Made by a program: the position numbers and the translations under genes. The notes under the pieces are model-generated. The model had not been told where the DNA came from. It searched no databases and saw only the letters and a list, made by a program, of their open reading frames with translations. From Bagarius yarrelli (Eukaryota > Chordata > Actinopteri > Siluriformes > Sisoridae), in NCBI GenBank assembly GCA_005784505.1, contig VCAZ01000095.1, forward strand, positions 350,001 through 414,000: DNA of 64,000 bases. Reading direction: 5' to 3'. Shown here one piece after another: positions 52,878 through 63,646 of the stretch (positions within the stretch are counted from its first letter, which is position 1; every line of letters begins with the position of its first letter).

Positions 52878-52996
52878 GGCAAGTGGTAGCACTGTGATTG
52901 GGACATTGGACTGTTAATTGGAATATCTAGGTTCGATTCCCACCATCAAAAAGTTGCCCCTTAGCAAGGCCCTTAAGAGATAAATGTGAGTCGAAA
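52878..52996 (+). mobile_element. SINE family A, short
   Basis: AAGTGGTAGCACTGTGATTG, GGTTCGATTCCCACC and CCTTAGCAAGGCCCTTAAGA, then GATAAATGTGAGTCG. The TTGCTCAGTTG section and the last tail bases are missing. Confidence 0.85.
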
Positions 52997-54379
52997 TGAT
53001 ACTATATATAAATACATATACCTGGGATTTCCAGCAATTCCTCAGCCTGAACTGCTGTTATAGAAAATGAATTAGCATTTACTAACCAAACACAGCGAGA
53101 TGAGAGACGGAGATTGTGTAATTGAATCTGGTGCAATAACTGGAAGCTTCTCTTTACTAAACATAACTTCCATGCACAAGAATATGTAGAAAGGTGACCA
53201 TGGAAACATAGAAGATCTCTTAGGCTATGCTGCATAATAACATAGAAAAATGTTGCACATCTCAGCTTATTTAATATCGGAGATAGAAAGTGAAATGGAA
53301 AATCTAAATCCCAGACAGTAATATGAATTTGCGCTCTGGTGTCTGTGTCCACAACTTTTCCACAACAATTTTTTTGTCTATTTTATTTATTTTTTTTGTC
53401 AGTCTGATTACTAGCAACTACAACAAAAAAAATAGACTTTATTATAGACTCAGACCCAGACTCCAGGCTCAGACTCAAGACTCAAACTCTATTATGCAAT
53501 CTACAATTGTAGACACAATTCCAGTAGATTACACTTTACTTTAGACCTGGCTCAAGTAGACTATACCCGACACCACAAGACTAAAGTCTTACTCACTTTT
53601 AACTCTAAGAAACACTTTAAGATAAAATAAGACCTGATTGGTAAGTAAAATCACTACATATTGATCTAAATAGCCAAGAAAGAGGTCTAGACTACTCTAC
53701 AGGACTAGACTCAGCTCCAAAAGACTCCATTGCAATCTAATAGTTGGTAGTCCACTTTAACAAAAAACTAGACCTAGACCTAACTCAGATAGGCCGGACT
53801 TTTCTCAGTAGAATAAATTTAATTGTCTAAAGCAACTACTCCAAAAGTCTAAACTCCCCTCTTCATAACCAGTGCAGCCGCTCCTGACTCAGCCACCGTA
53901 TACACACCCAGACTTGTGGGAAATCAGTGCTTTCTTGTAAATGTCAGATGTTAAACACTCCACATGAAACGGCATGATAAATCTTATTTAAAAGCGACTT
54001 ACTGGTAAATGTTAACTGCCTCGTGTGACACAGCGCTAAATGAAGATTTGTAGTTGGTTGTTTTTTTTGACTTTGGTCTGTGGCCTATTTTACTGAGAAC
54101 ATGCTGTGAGGAATTAAGTTCTAAAACTGCAGCGTGACAAGCTGACACATGTCCCAGACAGCAGGAGGACAAAGACCGGGTTTTCTGGCATTTAACCATG
54201 CTAGATTGGTCTGGTCATTTCCTCTCTGACTAATTCTGCTTATTCAATGACCGCATTCTGTTATGGTGGATTTAACATGTCCTAGGAGATCTTCTGTTGT
54301 GTGAACACACTGGATGGTAATAAGGCAAACCTGTAATGCGGCTGTTTGGGATAATTCTATTAAAAATATGAACACATAA
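52997..54379. other. Non-coding DNA
   Basis: A minus frame of 116 codons (53002-53352) has no relative I recognise. 53440-53830 is rich in AGACTC/CTAGAC/GACCTAG words (CAGACCCAGACTCCAGGCTC) and reads as a decayed short-period repeat. Confidence 0.35.
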
Positions 54380-54760
54380 CACCAATATTATCATGCATGC
54401 ACTGGCTACCTGTTGATTACAAAATATTGCTACTTACGTATAAGGCAGTAAATGGTTTGGCTCTCACGTCTTATAACACGCTACAATCCATAACGCTTCT
54501 TAAGATCTCAATCTTCCAGACTTCTGGTAGTCCCCAGAATAGCAAAGTCTACGAAAGAAGGTAGAGCTTTTTCATATTTAGCTCTTAAACCTTGGAATGG
54601 CCTTTCTGAAAATGTTCGGGTTCAGACACAGTCTCCCGGTTTAAACATAGATTAGAGACAGATTTCTTTAGCCAGCTATACACATAACATATCTAATATG
54701 TTATCATAATTGTTATTACGCTACAGTATATCTGATTAAAGGCCCAATTTGATCATAACA
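54380..54760 (+). pseudogene. L2-clade LINE ORF2 tail and 3' UTR start
   Basis: Plus-strand relative of the minus-strand LINE at 32091-32954. LHWLPVDYKILLLTYKAVNG is readable near 54390, then VVPRIAKSTKEGRAFSYLAL with small shifts, NLGMAFLK-type debris, and DTVS..FKHRLETDFF. Common UTR: GGCCCAATTTGATCATAACA. Stops and frameshifts make it inactive. Confidence 0.78.
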
Positions 54761-55692
54761 ATATGCTGTAATCAACAACAAATTCAAATTTGACCGATAA
54801 TCGGGTTTTACCGATATTTTTTTTCTGACATTTAAACATTTTTTATTTTCAAGTATCGTTTTTGTGATGTCGGATACACTGATATATGCTGCTATTACAG
54901 AGTTGCATTTTTATTCATATTATCTATTTATATTGATGTTAAAAATATGAGTTTAGTTGTGTTTGCTCTGATGGGTTAACTGACAGCGTTATAGATAAAA
55001 TTCATTTTAGTACTGATATCATCATTGTGCCAAAAACATTAATAAAATCAGTTTTGCTAATCGGTTATTTGTACATAAACATGCCATCAGTATAGTTACT
55101 AAAAAAAAAATGTAGACCAGTTGATCTTGTTGAAATGTTACATTTTTGGTAAATTTGCTATACAAATCAAATCTTCTATTATTAAATTCATCCATCGTGC
55201 CATCATGACTGATAAACATCAGTCAAATCAAGCATCGTTTTCTTTAGCAATGCCCAATGCCGCCCCCACCACACAGCAGTAAGTGTAGGGTTATCAGTCA
55301 GAAGAATCTCTGCTGAAGATCAGACCCTTAAGCCTCCGTGTTCTTACAACAGATTGAGGATTAAGTAAGGATCAAGAGAACAACTGTTCCTGAAAATCAC
55401 TTCCACATTTACTTCACTGTCCACTATACACTCTGCTTTATAGACAGCACTGCGACACGGTTGCCAGATCATATCTTGTTGGTTTGGACATTTAGTACAC
55501 AGTATGTATACGATAAATATTGCATAACATCATTAATATGCTGTCTTGTACTTCATTTGTATAAAAGTCTAAGTCTCTATTTTTGATTAATTTGTACAAA
55601 ATAAAAAAAATTAAAAATCAGTCACTACTTTCACACCTAAAAAATACATAACAATACTTTAATCAACAGTTGATAGTCTGTGTGTGGTCCCG
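54761..55692. other. AT-rich spacer with possible hAT debris
   Basis: 54785-54890 (ACCGATAATCGGGTTTTACC, GATGTCGGATACACTG) resembles worn hAT sequence. Otherwise unrecognised. Confidence 0.35.
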
Positions 55693-55897
55693 GAAGTGGG
55701 AAGTGGTGGTTTATTGGTTAAGGTGTTGGACTGCTAATTGAAAGATCAGGGTCCAATTCTTACCACCACCAAGTTACCACTATTGGGCTTTCGAGCAAGG
55801 CCCTTAACCCCTAATTGCTCAGTTTACATAAAGGAGATAAATGTAAGTCGCTCTGGATAAGGGTGTCCGCCAAATGCTGTAAGTGTAAATGTAAACC
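55693..55897 (+). mobile_element. SINE family A, full length
   Basis: GTGGGAAGTGGTGGTTTATT, ATTGGGCTTTCGAGCAAGGC, GTAAGTCGCTCTGGATAAGG + GTGTCCGCCAAATGCTGTAA. Well preserved. Confidence 0.93.
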
Positions 55898-56029
55898 TTG
55901 GTTACTCATTATAGTAAAGACACTCAAAATTTAGACTTTAACTGACTTTAAATTTAACTAGATGTTTTGTTGAGGGATTGCAAAACAAACAAATGCTAAA
56001 CTTTTGTCAGTTGAGCGAAATGTGTAATA

Positions 56030-56215
56030 AGTTCAAGTTCAAAAAGCTTTATTGTCATTTCAACCATATATAGCAGATGCAGTACACAGTGAAATAAAAT
56101 AACGTTTCTTCAGGACCCCCCGGCGGTACACAAAACATAGCATTACACAAAACAACAAAGAGCTACTAAACAGAACAAACATAAAGTGCATGTGTGCAAC
56201 CTGATTATATTTTAA
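56030..56215 (-). mobile_element. LINE-like 3' end, family uncertain
   Basis: CAAGTTCAAAAAGCTTTATT + GTCATTTCAACCATATATAG, GATGCAGTACACAGTGAAAT and CAGGACCCCCCGGCGGTACA are phrases of a common teleost dispersed repeat that reads as a retroelement 3' end on the minus strand. A 67-codon frame here is meaningless. Confidence 0.55.
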
Positions 56216-56764
56216 AAGGTTCTGGTGGTCATATACATGAACACCAATGCTTTCTGTGTCCATGTGTTGTTTTTGGCCAGGCTAAAAACATAAATAGCAC
56301 CATTTTGGATCTGGTGTGGATCTCATCCTGCTCATGGGGAGTTTATTGCTGAAACATACACAGGTTTCCATTCTAACGTGAAGCAAATCTTTTAAATTTA
56401 GAAAAAAAGAAACACTAAATAAATGTGAAAGTTATTATTCCATCTTCTCACCACCAGAGGCCACCATCACCGGAGTACTAGCGAGTTAGTTGTACTTCCG
56501 ATGTCACTTTTGTCACTTTCTTTTTTTTTGTCAGTGTTGATGCAACATGGCACGTTTATTGTATCGGCTACGTCTGTTATTTTTTACTGCTTTATTACAC
56601 CCAGACTTTGGTTAAGTTGCCCCTTCCAAACTTTCTTCATATGTATCTCACAATAAATATTTAAGAAGTTTCTTTTTCACATCCCATTAATTCCTGATAA
56701 AACTTTTATTTGAATTTTGTCTTTATTTTTAACTTGAATTTCTCATTGTATTAGCATCAATGTA
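56216..56764. other. Spacer
   Basis: No gene or firm repeat. Confidence 0.4.
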
Positions 56765-56900
56765 CCCACTGTCGCTTCACAGCAAGAAGGTCCAGGGTTC
56801 GATTCCCGGGCAGGGGCCTTTCTGTGTGGAGTTTGTGCATGTTCTCCCTGTTTACTCCAGGTTCTCCGGTTTCCTCCCACAGTTCAAAAACATGTAAAAG
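56765..56900 (+). mobile_element. V-SINE, 5' half
   Basis: CACTGTCGCTTCACAGCAAG, good B box GGGTTCGATTCCC, TTTCTGTGTGGAGTTTGTGC and TTCCTCCCACAGTTCAAAAA. Truncated after AACATGTAAA, so the 3' half is lost; this is unusual because retro-insertions normally lose their 5' end. Confidence 0.87.
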
Positions 56901-58205
56901 GAATATTATCTGATCCTCATAGAAAAACAAATGTTAATAATGATGTTTCTCATCAATAAGCCAGCCAGCATTTGGTAAGTTTATTAAATTAAAAAGGCAA
57001 AAGTATTCCATAAAAACAACTATAATGGCAGAAATAATAAATTAGAGCTAAACCAGAGCTCCTGTTCCAATCGAATCTCTGTCAAATCTGTTCGTTCTGT
57101 TCTGTTTGTTGGCCTTGTTAAAGTTTAAAAAGTTCCTCTAAATTGCTGTCTGTGTGGCTTCTTAATGGGAGAGACATTTCAAAGATAAAAAAAAGGTTGT
57201 TTTTTTGAAACTCATTTTACGAGTCATTAAAAGTAAATTGGAGACATCAGTCCTAATGATAAGTGGTCTTTCCTTTGGTATATGCAGAACAACATGTTGT
57301 ATTAATGGTTTATTATTGTGGTCTTTGTAGAAGGGAGTGGAATTTTTCAGGACAACAAAAGGTTAAACACGCAGGTTACAAAACTAATGAGTATGAAATG
57401 GACCGAAATGTTTTTTTGGTTTTTTTTGCTTAGTCTGTAGGCAAGCCAATCGAAGCTTGAATGTAATCTTTTTGCATGGCAGGACAAAATAAATGGACAA
57501 AATTGTAATTATTTTAACAACTAATCATGCATAAGCCGGGAAGCTGCTGGGGGATTAAGGTGAAAGATGGGGGTCTTCTTAAGATCACATTTGGGGGCCC
57601 TAGAGATCTGTTTTATTAGTAGTTAGCAGTAATATAATAGTATGTTTGGTGCAGAATGCGTGTATTAGTGAGACTAACCTCATATTTTTCTTGCTTGCAG
57701 TACCAAGTAAGTGTACTGATGCATAATAAATGAAATAAAATAGAATAAAACGAATAATCAACTTCTCCTTACTCTTATAAATGCATAATGAGTTCCTCGA
57801 TTCAACTTTTTATTACATTTTTTGCTCCACCAGGTTCAGCAAGTCCTTCTCCATGGAGGTTATTTATAGAATGCATTGTGAGCATGTTAAGTCCCAGTCA
57901 TGTTACCTTTGTTTATTTATTTTTTTTTGCTTTTCTTATTAAAAAGCATCTGCAAGTGCATTTAGCTTCTCTCATTTTTTGAATATCAACATTACTATAG
58001 GAAAGAGTAGGATGAAAAGAATGATGAAAAAAACATATACAGTATGAATGCGATGGTCAGGTGTTCCAATTAAACATATTGATTTTTTTAGAACCAATAC
58101 TGATATTGTTTGTTTGTATGGTGAAAGGGCCTATTGGATGCGAGTCTTTTCCCAAAACATCCAATATGAGCTGTCCCCCTGATTAATTGTTCCTAATCCT
58201 GTCCA
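56901..58205. other. Non-coding DNA
   Basis: 57000-57260 is mixed-composition unique DNA. The 64-codon frame (57788-57982) is unsupported. Confidence 0.35.
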
Positions 58206-58435
58206 ACCTCGTCACTCCCAAAAAAAAACTTCAACATCTTCAGCTCTGCTACTTTCTCAGCACCACTGTCTCTTAACCATACATCATAGCTGGTCTCACC
58301 ACTGTATCTAAACCAGACATCATAGCTGGTCTCACCAATGTCTTTAAACCATACATCATAGCTGGTCTCACCACTGTCTTGTACACTTTCCCCTTATTTC
58401 TAGCCGATATTCTCCTGTCACACATGACTCCTGAC
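58206..58435 (-). mobile_element. LINE (RTE-like) fragment with a triplicated 36-bp unit
   Basis: Minus strand: GKVYKTVVRPAMMYG, then two further 12-codon repeats of the same segment (LKTLVRPAMMSG, LDTVVRPAMMYG), then ETVV followed, after small shifts, by an FLGVTRLDRIRNN motif, the expected continuation after the RT thumb in fish RTE-like LINEs. This locus keeps both flanks, showing where in the LINE the unit arose. Stops are present. Confidence 0.78.
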
Positions 58436-58585
58436 ACGTACATTTATCTCTTTTATACATCTCAGCAATTGGGGTTTAAGGGCCTTGTTCAGAGGCCTAG
58501 CAGTGGCAATTTGGTTGTGCTGGGAATAGAACCCAAATCTTTTAATGAGCAGTCCTTCCACTTCCACCACTGCCCTTCCACTTCC
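58436..58585 (-). mobile_element. SINE family A
   Basis: ACATTTATCTCTTTTATACA, AGGGCCTTGTTCAGAGGCCT and GGGAATAGAACCCAAATCTT, with the CCACTTCCACCACTGCCC end partly duplicated. It abuts the LINE fragment. Confidence 0.83.
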
Positions 58586-59150
58586 CCCACTTCTTTCTAA
58601 TCACGCCAGACCGAAAAAAGGATTGGGCTGGGTAATAAAATTTGGGCTGCTATATAAAAAAGGGGGCAGAAGTTAAAATATTTATTTTTTTAATTCAAAC
58701 ACTACCAATTTTTGCCTGTATTTTATTAATGGGCTGGTTTTACTCTGTAGTTGGTCTGTTGACTTTTAATATTCAATCTATGAGTGAGATGTAAAATGTC
58801 ACCCAGAGAACACAGTGAGCAGATCTCATTAGCATTTAAAGCAACTTGCACTGAAATGGATCAGTGTGAACCAAACTGTTTTTTACACTACCAACTGGAA
58901 TTTTTAATCAAACTATAAACTAGACTTTTTATTAACACCGTAAACAATTATATTGACTTGTGCAAAAATTCATATAAGATGGACCCTTTAAGTAACAGGT
59001 AACTGATATGCAGAATATTTAAATATATACAAAATTTATGAACGATGAGGTATCAAAAAGTTTCAAGACATGCCAACAACTGGCTGTATCATGATGTTTT
59101 GTATATTTGTTTTGTTTGAATCCACACCACAGAATAAAGTTTGCCTTCAA
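58586..59150. other. AT-rich spacer
   Basis: Nothing recognised. Confidence 0.4.
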
Positions 59151-59880
59151 GCCTTAGACATGTGGCGGGACCCTTGGTTCCTGGTGTAAGGTCCATAGTT
59201 GGGAGCAGTCTGTCATCATGTGGCACTTACAACAGACGCCTCCCTCACAGGCGCCTGTAAAATGAAGCCCAAATTCTGCTAGATCTGAGTGGCCGACGCA
59301 AGCTTCTATGCACAGACAACATGTTGGTAGTCGCATGGTAGTCGTAGAACCTCGTTTGCTGTACAAGTGAGTGAGCCAGATCTTTTAGTGGACTAACCAT
59401 CCTATCGCAAGCATAAAGGGCCTAGTGTACCCCACCTGGAACTATGGAATCTGTGGAAGTGGCCTCTGAGGGGGAGGAGCTCCTAGCTGAAGGTCTTTTT
59501 GCCAAGGTCGCAAAGACCATACTCCAATCTAAAGCTCCTGCCACAAGGAAAAGCTTGGAAGTGAAACCTATTTGTCTCCTGGTGCAGGGACAACCAACGG
59601 GATACAGTTAACTGCTTGATTGGTCAAGTGCTGGAAAAAGTGCCGAAAAAGGTTCTGCAGGTCTAAGATCCTTCAATCTGATAGGGGCAATAGCTACTTT
59701 ACACACCCTTTGGGTGAAAAATCAGTGTCAATCGTTAATTGCTAGTGTTAAGGGTTCTTTGTGGCAACTGAGGTTTGGTGTTTATAAGGCTGTCCAAACC
59801 CCCCTGTGAACTGCTGAAGGAGGCCTTAAACAGGTAAATCACCATGAAAACATTGTTCCTACTTGCCATTTACTGTATCA
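59151..59880. other. Probable retroelement debris, unassigned
   Basis: Composition is GC-richer than the surroundings and suggests former coding DNA. A minus frame (59154-59366, cysteine-rich) and a plus stretch of about 66 open codons near 59615-59810 have no domain I can name. Its position next to DIRS-like DNA suggests DIRS internal sequence, but I cannot show it. Confidence 0.3.
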
Positions 59881-59989
59881 GGAGGCTTGGCAATATCCAG
59901 GCACTGTCCACCTACAATCTGAATCTGGCCTTAACTCCAGGCACCAGGGTTCTTGCATCACACAATTCCACACAAACACTGGGACAGTG

Positions 59990-60310
59990 ATTTTTTGGTT
60001 ATCTCTTTCTAAAAGGGTTTCCATGCAGCTCGAGTTCCTGAAGAGTAAAGTCTCTTGGTTGTACATTTGTAAACCCTGGTTCTCTCATCACATGCCATAC
60101 CCCCAGTGTTACTGTCACACTGAATGCGAGCTTACTGAGGCTTTCTTTCGCTCATGTATATATAGTGTTACTTCCTTGTCCACGATGTCACCCGCATGTG
60201 ACGTAATGCTCTCTGATTGGTCAGATTACACATGTGCTTCAGGACAAAGGCTATAAAAGGACATTGCCAAAGCGTCTTGTTCCCCCTGGAAACATTGGTT
60301 AAACATGTAA
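59990..60310 (+). mobile_element. DIRS-like terminal region
   Basis: CATGCAGCTCGAGTTCCTG, GTATATATAGTGTTACTTCC, TTGCCAAAGCGTCTTGTTCC + CCCTGG form the terminal and leader region of fish DIRS elements as I know them. The part at 60024-60045 also resembles the complement of the DIRS end at 10930-10955. The 89-codon frame (59987-60256) is not a gene. Confidence 0.6.
60195..60262 (+). promoter_or_regulatory. DIRS-like promoter: CRE-like, CCAAT and TATA elements
   Basis: TGACGTAA at 60199-60206, inverted CCAAT (CTGATTGGTCAG) around 60213-60224, and a TATA box CTATAAAAGG at 60251-60260, spaced as in an RNA polymerase II core promoter. It probably drove the DIRS element. No host transcript can be inferred downstream, where a LINE tail follows at 60317. 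Confidence 0.55.
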
Positions 60311-60316
60311 CCTGTT

Positions 60317-60392
60317 CTTCTGTAAAGGTGCTTTGAGACAATGTTTACTGTTAAAAGCGCTTTACAAATTAAATTAAATTAAATTAAATGGA
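60317..60392 (+). mobile_element. LINE 3' terminus (L2-like)
   Basis: TTCTGTAAAGGTGCTTTGAG + ACAATGTTTACTG, AAAAGCGCTTTACAAATTAA, then four AAATT units: the 3' end of the LINE type seen at 33412, here on the plus strand. Confidence 0.78.
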
Positions 60393-60399
60393 AATGTAA

Positions 60400-60680
60400 G
60401 GATCATTGCATAAAGGCTGCTAGATTATGTGTGTAAAAGCTCAGGCCCAGATGTATATCAGTTTCTCTCGTGTTTATCAGCATGACACTGAGTTATGCAA
60501 TGCCTCCAGTGGGGCTCTCGACAAGAACGAGTCTCTTTACACCTTCTCTTTTTGCTTTAATGGAGTTACATAAACTCATTTAGCTGTGGTTCATTAGCAT
60601 ATAACTCAAATTTATACTGGAATAGTATTCCCTGTTTCTTCAGATTAATTACATAAGCGAATGAAGGAAGGAAGGAAGTT
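60400..60680. other. Candidate conserved non-coding element
   Basis: Unique DNA with TTTATCAGCATGACACTGAG, CTTTTTGCTTTAATGGAGTT, GGTTCATTAGCATATAACTC and CAGATTAATTACATAAGCG. Texture as in homeodomain-rich elements; untested. Confidence 0.25.
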
Positions 60681-61838
60681 TCCAGACCTGAATTTTATAG
60701 AAATAAATTAGCACTATCTGTAATTCAGTGGATCTGGAAATAGTCCTCTGACTAGGCAGGGATATTTCTCTTTAGGAGTGAAATGCTTTGCATGATTAAA
60801 TTCATTCAAGACATTTTATTTGTGAAGAGAAGTGCAGGATTTTGAAAGGTCTAGTGGACATGCTCCTTTGCAAGCACAAATAAATGAATCATGTTTCCTC
60901 ATGACACTCGTCTAGCAAACATCTGCGGCGTAAATTTATACGCCTCCACAGATTCACTCAAACATCAAAATTAAGTGGAAAGTCTCAGCTCTGAGATGAC
61001 TTTTGAAGGGCGAATCACAGGCTTATTGGTGGATGGGATAAAATTGACATGGTGAACCACCAGAAAATGAGTTAAACTAATTTCCGAAAAATTTGAATAG
61101 CTTGCCTATACAAATGAGATGTGTTTGTTAGTGAACTTGAGGTTCTGAGAAACCAACAGCTGAGTAACAGGATCAATAAAAATATCACTTCCTATTTTAA
61201 TGAAATAAACTTTACTTTTCATCTCAATCTCTTTATAATTGAAGTATTGGGGAAGAAAGCCTTTATAGCCAATAAAAGAGCATTTTAAAATAACAATAGC
61301 ATCTGATACGATGTACAAGATACGTTTATCTGGGTCATAATAATAAAAAGAAAAATAAGGAGGAAAAAAAGAAGCAGAAGAAGATGAAAAAAATATGCCT
61401 TTCTTTTATTTTACACTACAAAACATGACAACACTACAAATAAATTGATTAATTAAATTATTCTTATATTATAAAAAACTAGAATAAAATGCCAATTAAT
61501 AACTAATTGTTATACCTGATAGATTAATTAATAGATCTTTGCAGTTAAAAACTGTACACTAAATGAGAGAAAAAGAGAAGAAAAAGAATAAATAAATAAA
61601 TAAATAAAATAATAAGGTGTTGGAGTTCTGGAATAAACTCTGCTAGAGATGCCTCAGGTCAAACAGATGATATCCAGATATCTGTCCCTGTTGCAGCATT
61701 GTCACTGCGGAGCCCTAAATTACCAACCCAGGCACCCGCTCATGTCATCAGGTTAAGCTGGAGCATGCCTGAATATATAGCATTATTGCAGGCATTCCAG
61801 TCCGACCTTCTAAGGGAGGTAGCTGGAGATGGAGAGGG
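60681..61838. other. Non-coding DNA, mostly AT-rich
   Basis: 60890-61030 (GTCTAGCAAACATCTGCGGC, GACTTTTGAAGGGCGAATCA) is a second, weaker candidate conserved block. 61595-61612 is (AATA)n. The 70-codon minus frame (61106-61318) has no relative known to me. Confidence 0.35.
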
Positions 61839-62095
61839 TGGGAAGTAGTGGCTCAAGTGGTTAAAGTTGCTGATCTGAAGACCAGAAAGACCTGGGTTTG
61901 AGCCCCACCACTGGCAAGCCAACAAATGTTGGGTCCTTGAGCAAGACCCTTAACCCTTTCTGTTCCAGGGGCGCTGTATCAGAGTTTACCCTGCACTCTG
62001 ACCCCAACTTACAAAGATTGGATATGCGGAAAAAATTTCACTGTGCTATAAAAAGTATATGTGACAAAATTAAGGCATTTACAGATCTGTCTTTC
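61839..62095 (+). mobile_element. SINE family B, full length
   Basis: AGTAGTGGCTCAAGTGGTTA, GGGTTTGAGCCCC (B box), TGTTGGGTCCTTGAGCAAGA, CCTGCACTCTGACCCCAAC and TTTCACTGTGCTATAAAAAG + TATATGTGACAAAATTAAGG. The best family B copy here. Its 3' end is unrelated to the L2-type tail of family A, so a different LINE must have moved it. Confidence 0.9.
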
Positions 62096-62617
62096 TAAGG
62101 CAGCTAGAGCAGTCGTCCACTCCATTCCAGCTACAGAAAATATTTTAAATCACAGACTGCTAGCTAATGTTAGCTAATATTAGTCAACAAGCGTTCTGCA
62201 TTGAGATGCCATTCTTGCAGGTATCGGTCTGGGGCTAAGACATCAAGAGCATACTATTACCAGCTCAGACTATAACTTACGTAAGATCTGGAACCCATTT
62301 GTGATGCAGGCCAGAATTACGAAGCCCTATGTTGACTAGACACAAATGGCTCTAAGGGACTTGAGAGAGGTGCAGTCATTCTCTGTCAAATAGTTAATAA
62401 GGCTACTAGGCCTAATGTCAGCCTGGTCTAAAGTGATACCTTTTGGACTGCTGCTATATGAGAACACTTTATTGGTGGCTCAAAACCAAGGGTTTTTCAC
62501 TGAGGGCCAATCCACTTAGAAGAATCAAGGTCTCGCATGCAGCTCAAGTTCAAATACTATGTGTTGGCTGTTTTTTTGATAATAGAACAAGTGGATTAAT
62601 ACAAACATGTTTTGTAT
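62096..62617. other. Non-coding spacer
   Basis: No feature recognised. Confidence 0.4.
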
Positions 62618-62842
62618 AATTGGTGGCTCAGATGGATAAGGTGCTGAGTTCTATGTCTGACCTGGGTTTAAGCCCCAACAGCCACTGTTGGGTCCTTGAG
62701 CAAGACCCTTAACCTTTCTTGCTCCAGGGGCACTGTATCATAGCTGACCCTGCGCTCTAACCCCAATTTTCTAAGTAAGATGGGATATGCAAAGAACAAA
62801 TTTAAATGTGCTGTAAAGTCTATGTGACAAATAAGGATATTA
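62618..62842 (+). mobile_element. SINE family B
   Basis: GGTGGCTCAGATGGATAAGG, CCACTGTTGGGTCCTTGAGC, ATCATAGCTGACCCTGCGCT, TAAATGTGCTGTAAAGTCTA + TGTGACAAATAAGG. Complete, with a deletion in the B-box region. Confidence 0.9.
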
Positions 62843-63488
62843 ATTAGGCACCTATTAATACCTTATGACCAATTAAAATCAAGCATTGAACACAGCTGTG
62901 TTATAAATCAATAAATAATATACAGCAAGACATCAGCTGTGTGACATTCTGAAAACGTTTCTTGATCCAAGACCAGGGATTATCTGTGTTTATTACTGCT
63001 TCTCGTAAATCTTTTCTTTCAGCTGCAAGAAACACCCTGCAAGAAAACTTCACCCAGAAAAAAAGAAACAGCGCTGCATTTCTCCTACATCCACAGAGTC
63101 ATATTAGGAACAATAAAAGAAAAGTTTCTCCTCAGACTTCAGGGAGCAGTAAGGTAAACTTCACAGGGTAATTCTAGGTTTTACACTTCAGCAAAACTCC
63201 AATTAGTCTGCTGACCTTTTCACTGTGGTATTTTGAAATTCTCCACAGCTTTGGTTCTGCTCGGTGGGACACCTATCACAATTCCGGATCTGGATCTGTA
63301 CTCTAGAAGTAGGTCAGTTCAGAGAGATGCTGAACGCTTTTTGTGCAATACTCTTACCATGTCCATGGATAAGGATCAACAAACATTCCGGTTAGCATCA
63401 TTTCACAAAGTTCTTCACATCTTATGCATTAAATTCAGTCAAAGTCTTTATAAAGGTGTTTACTAAACCGTCTGTTAATTTGTATTTG
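62843..63488. other. Non-coding spacer, no gene accepted
   Basis: Frames 62962-63171 and 63233-63466 lack recognised domains. GACATCAGCTGTGTGACATT and the following bases are unique. Confidence 0.35.
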
Positions 63489-63646
63489 CATTTCTGGCAT
63501 TTGGCAGACATCTTTATCCAAAGTGTCTTCAATTCACTTCGCAGTTGAGAGTTGCTTTGCTCGGCGGCCCAGCAGTGGCAGCTTGGATCCATTATTTTCT
63601 GATAAGCAGTCCAAAAAATTAACTACTAAGCTACTCCTTCTCTTCT
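63489..63646 (-). mobile_element. SINE family A, worn
   Basis: TTTCTGGCATTTGGCAGACA, GCTCGGCGGCCCAGCAGTGG and TGATAAGCAGTCCAAAAAAT + TAACTACTAAGCTACTCC. Confidence 0.85.
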
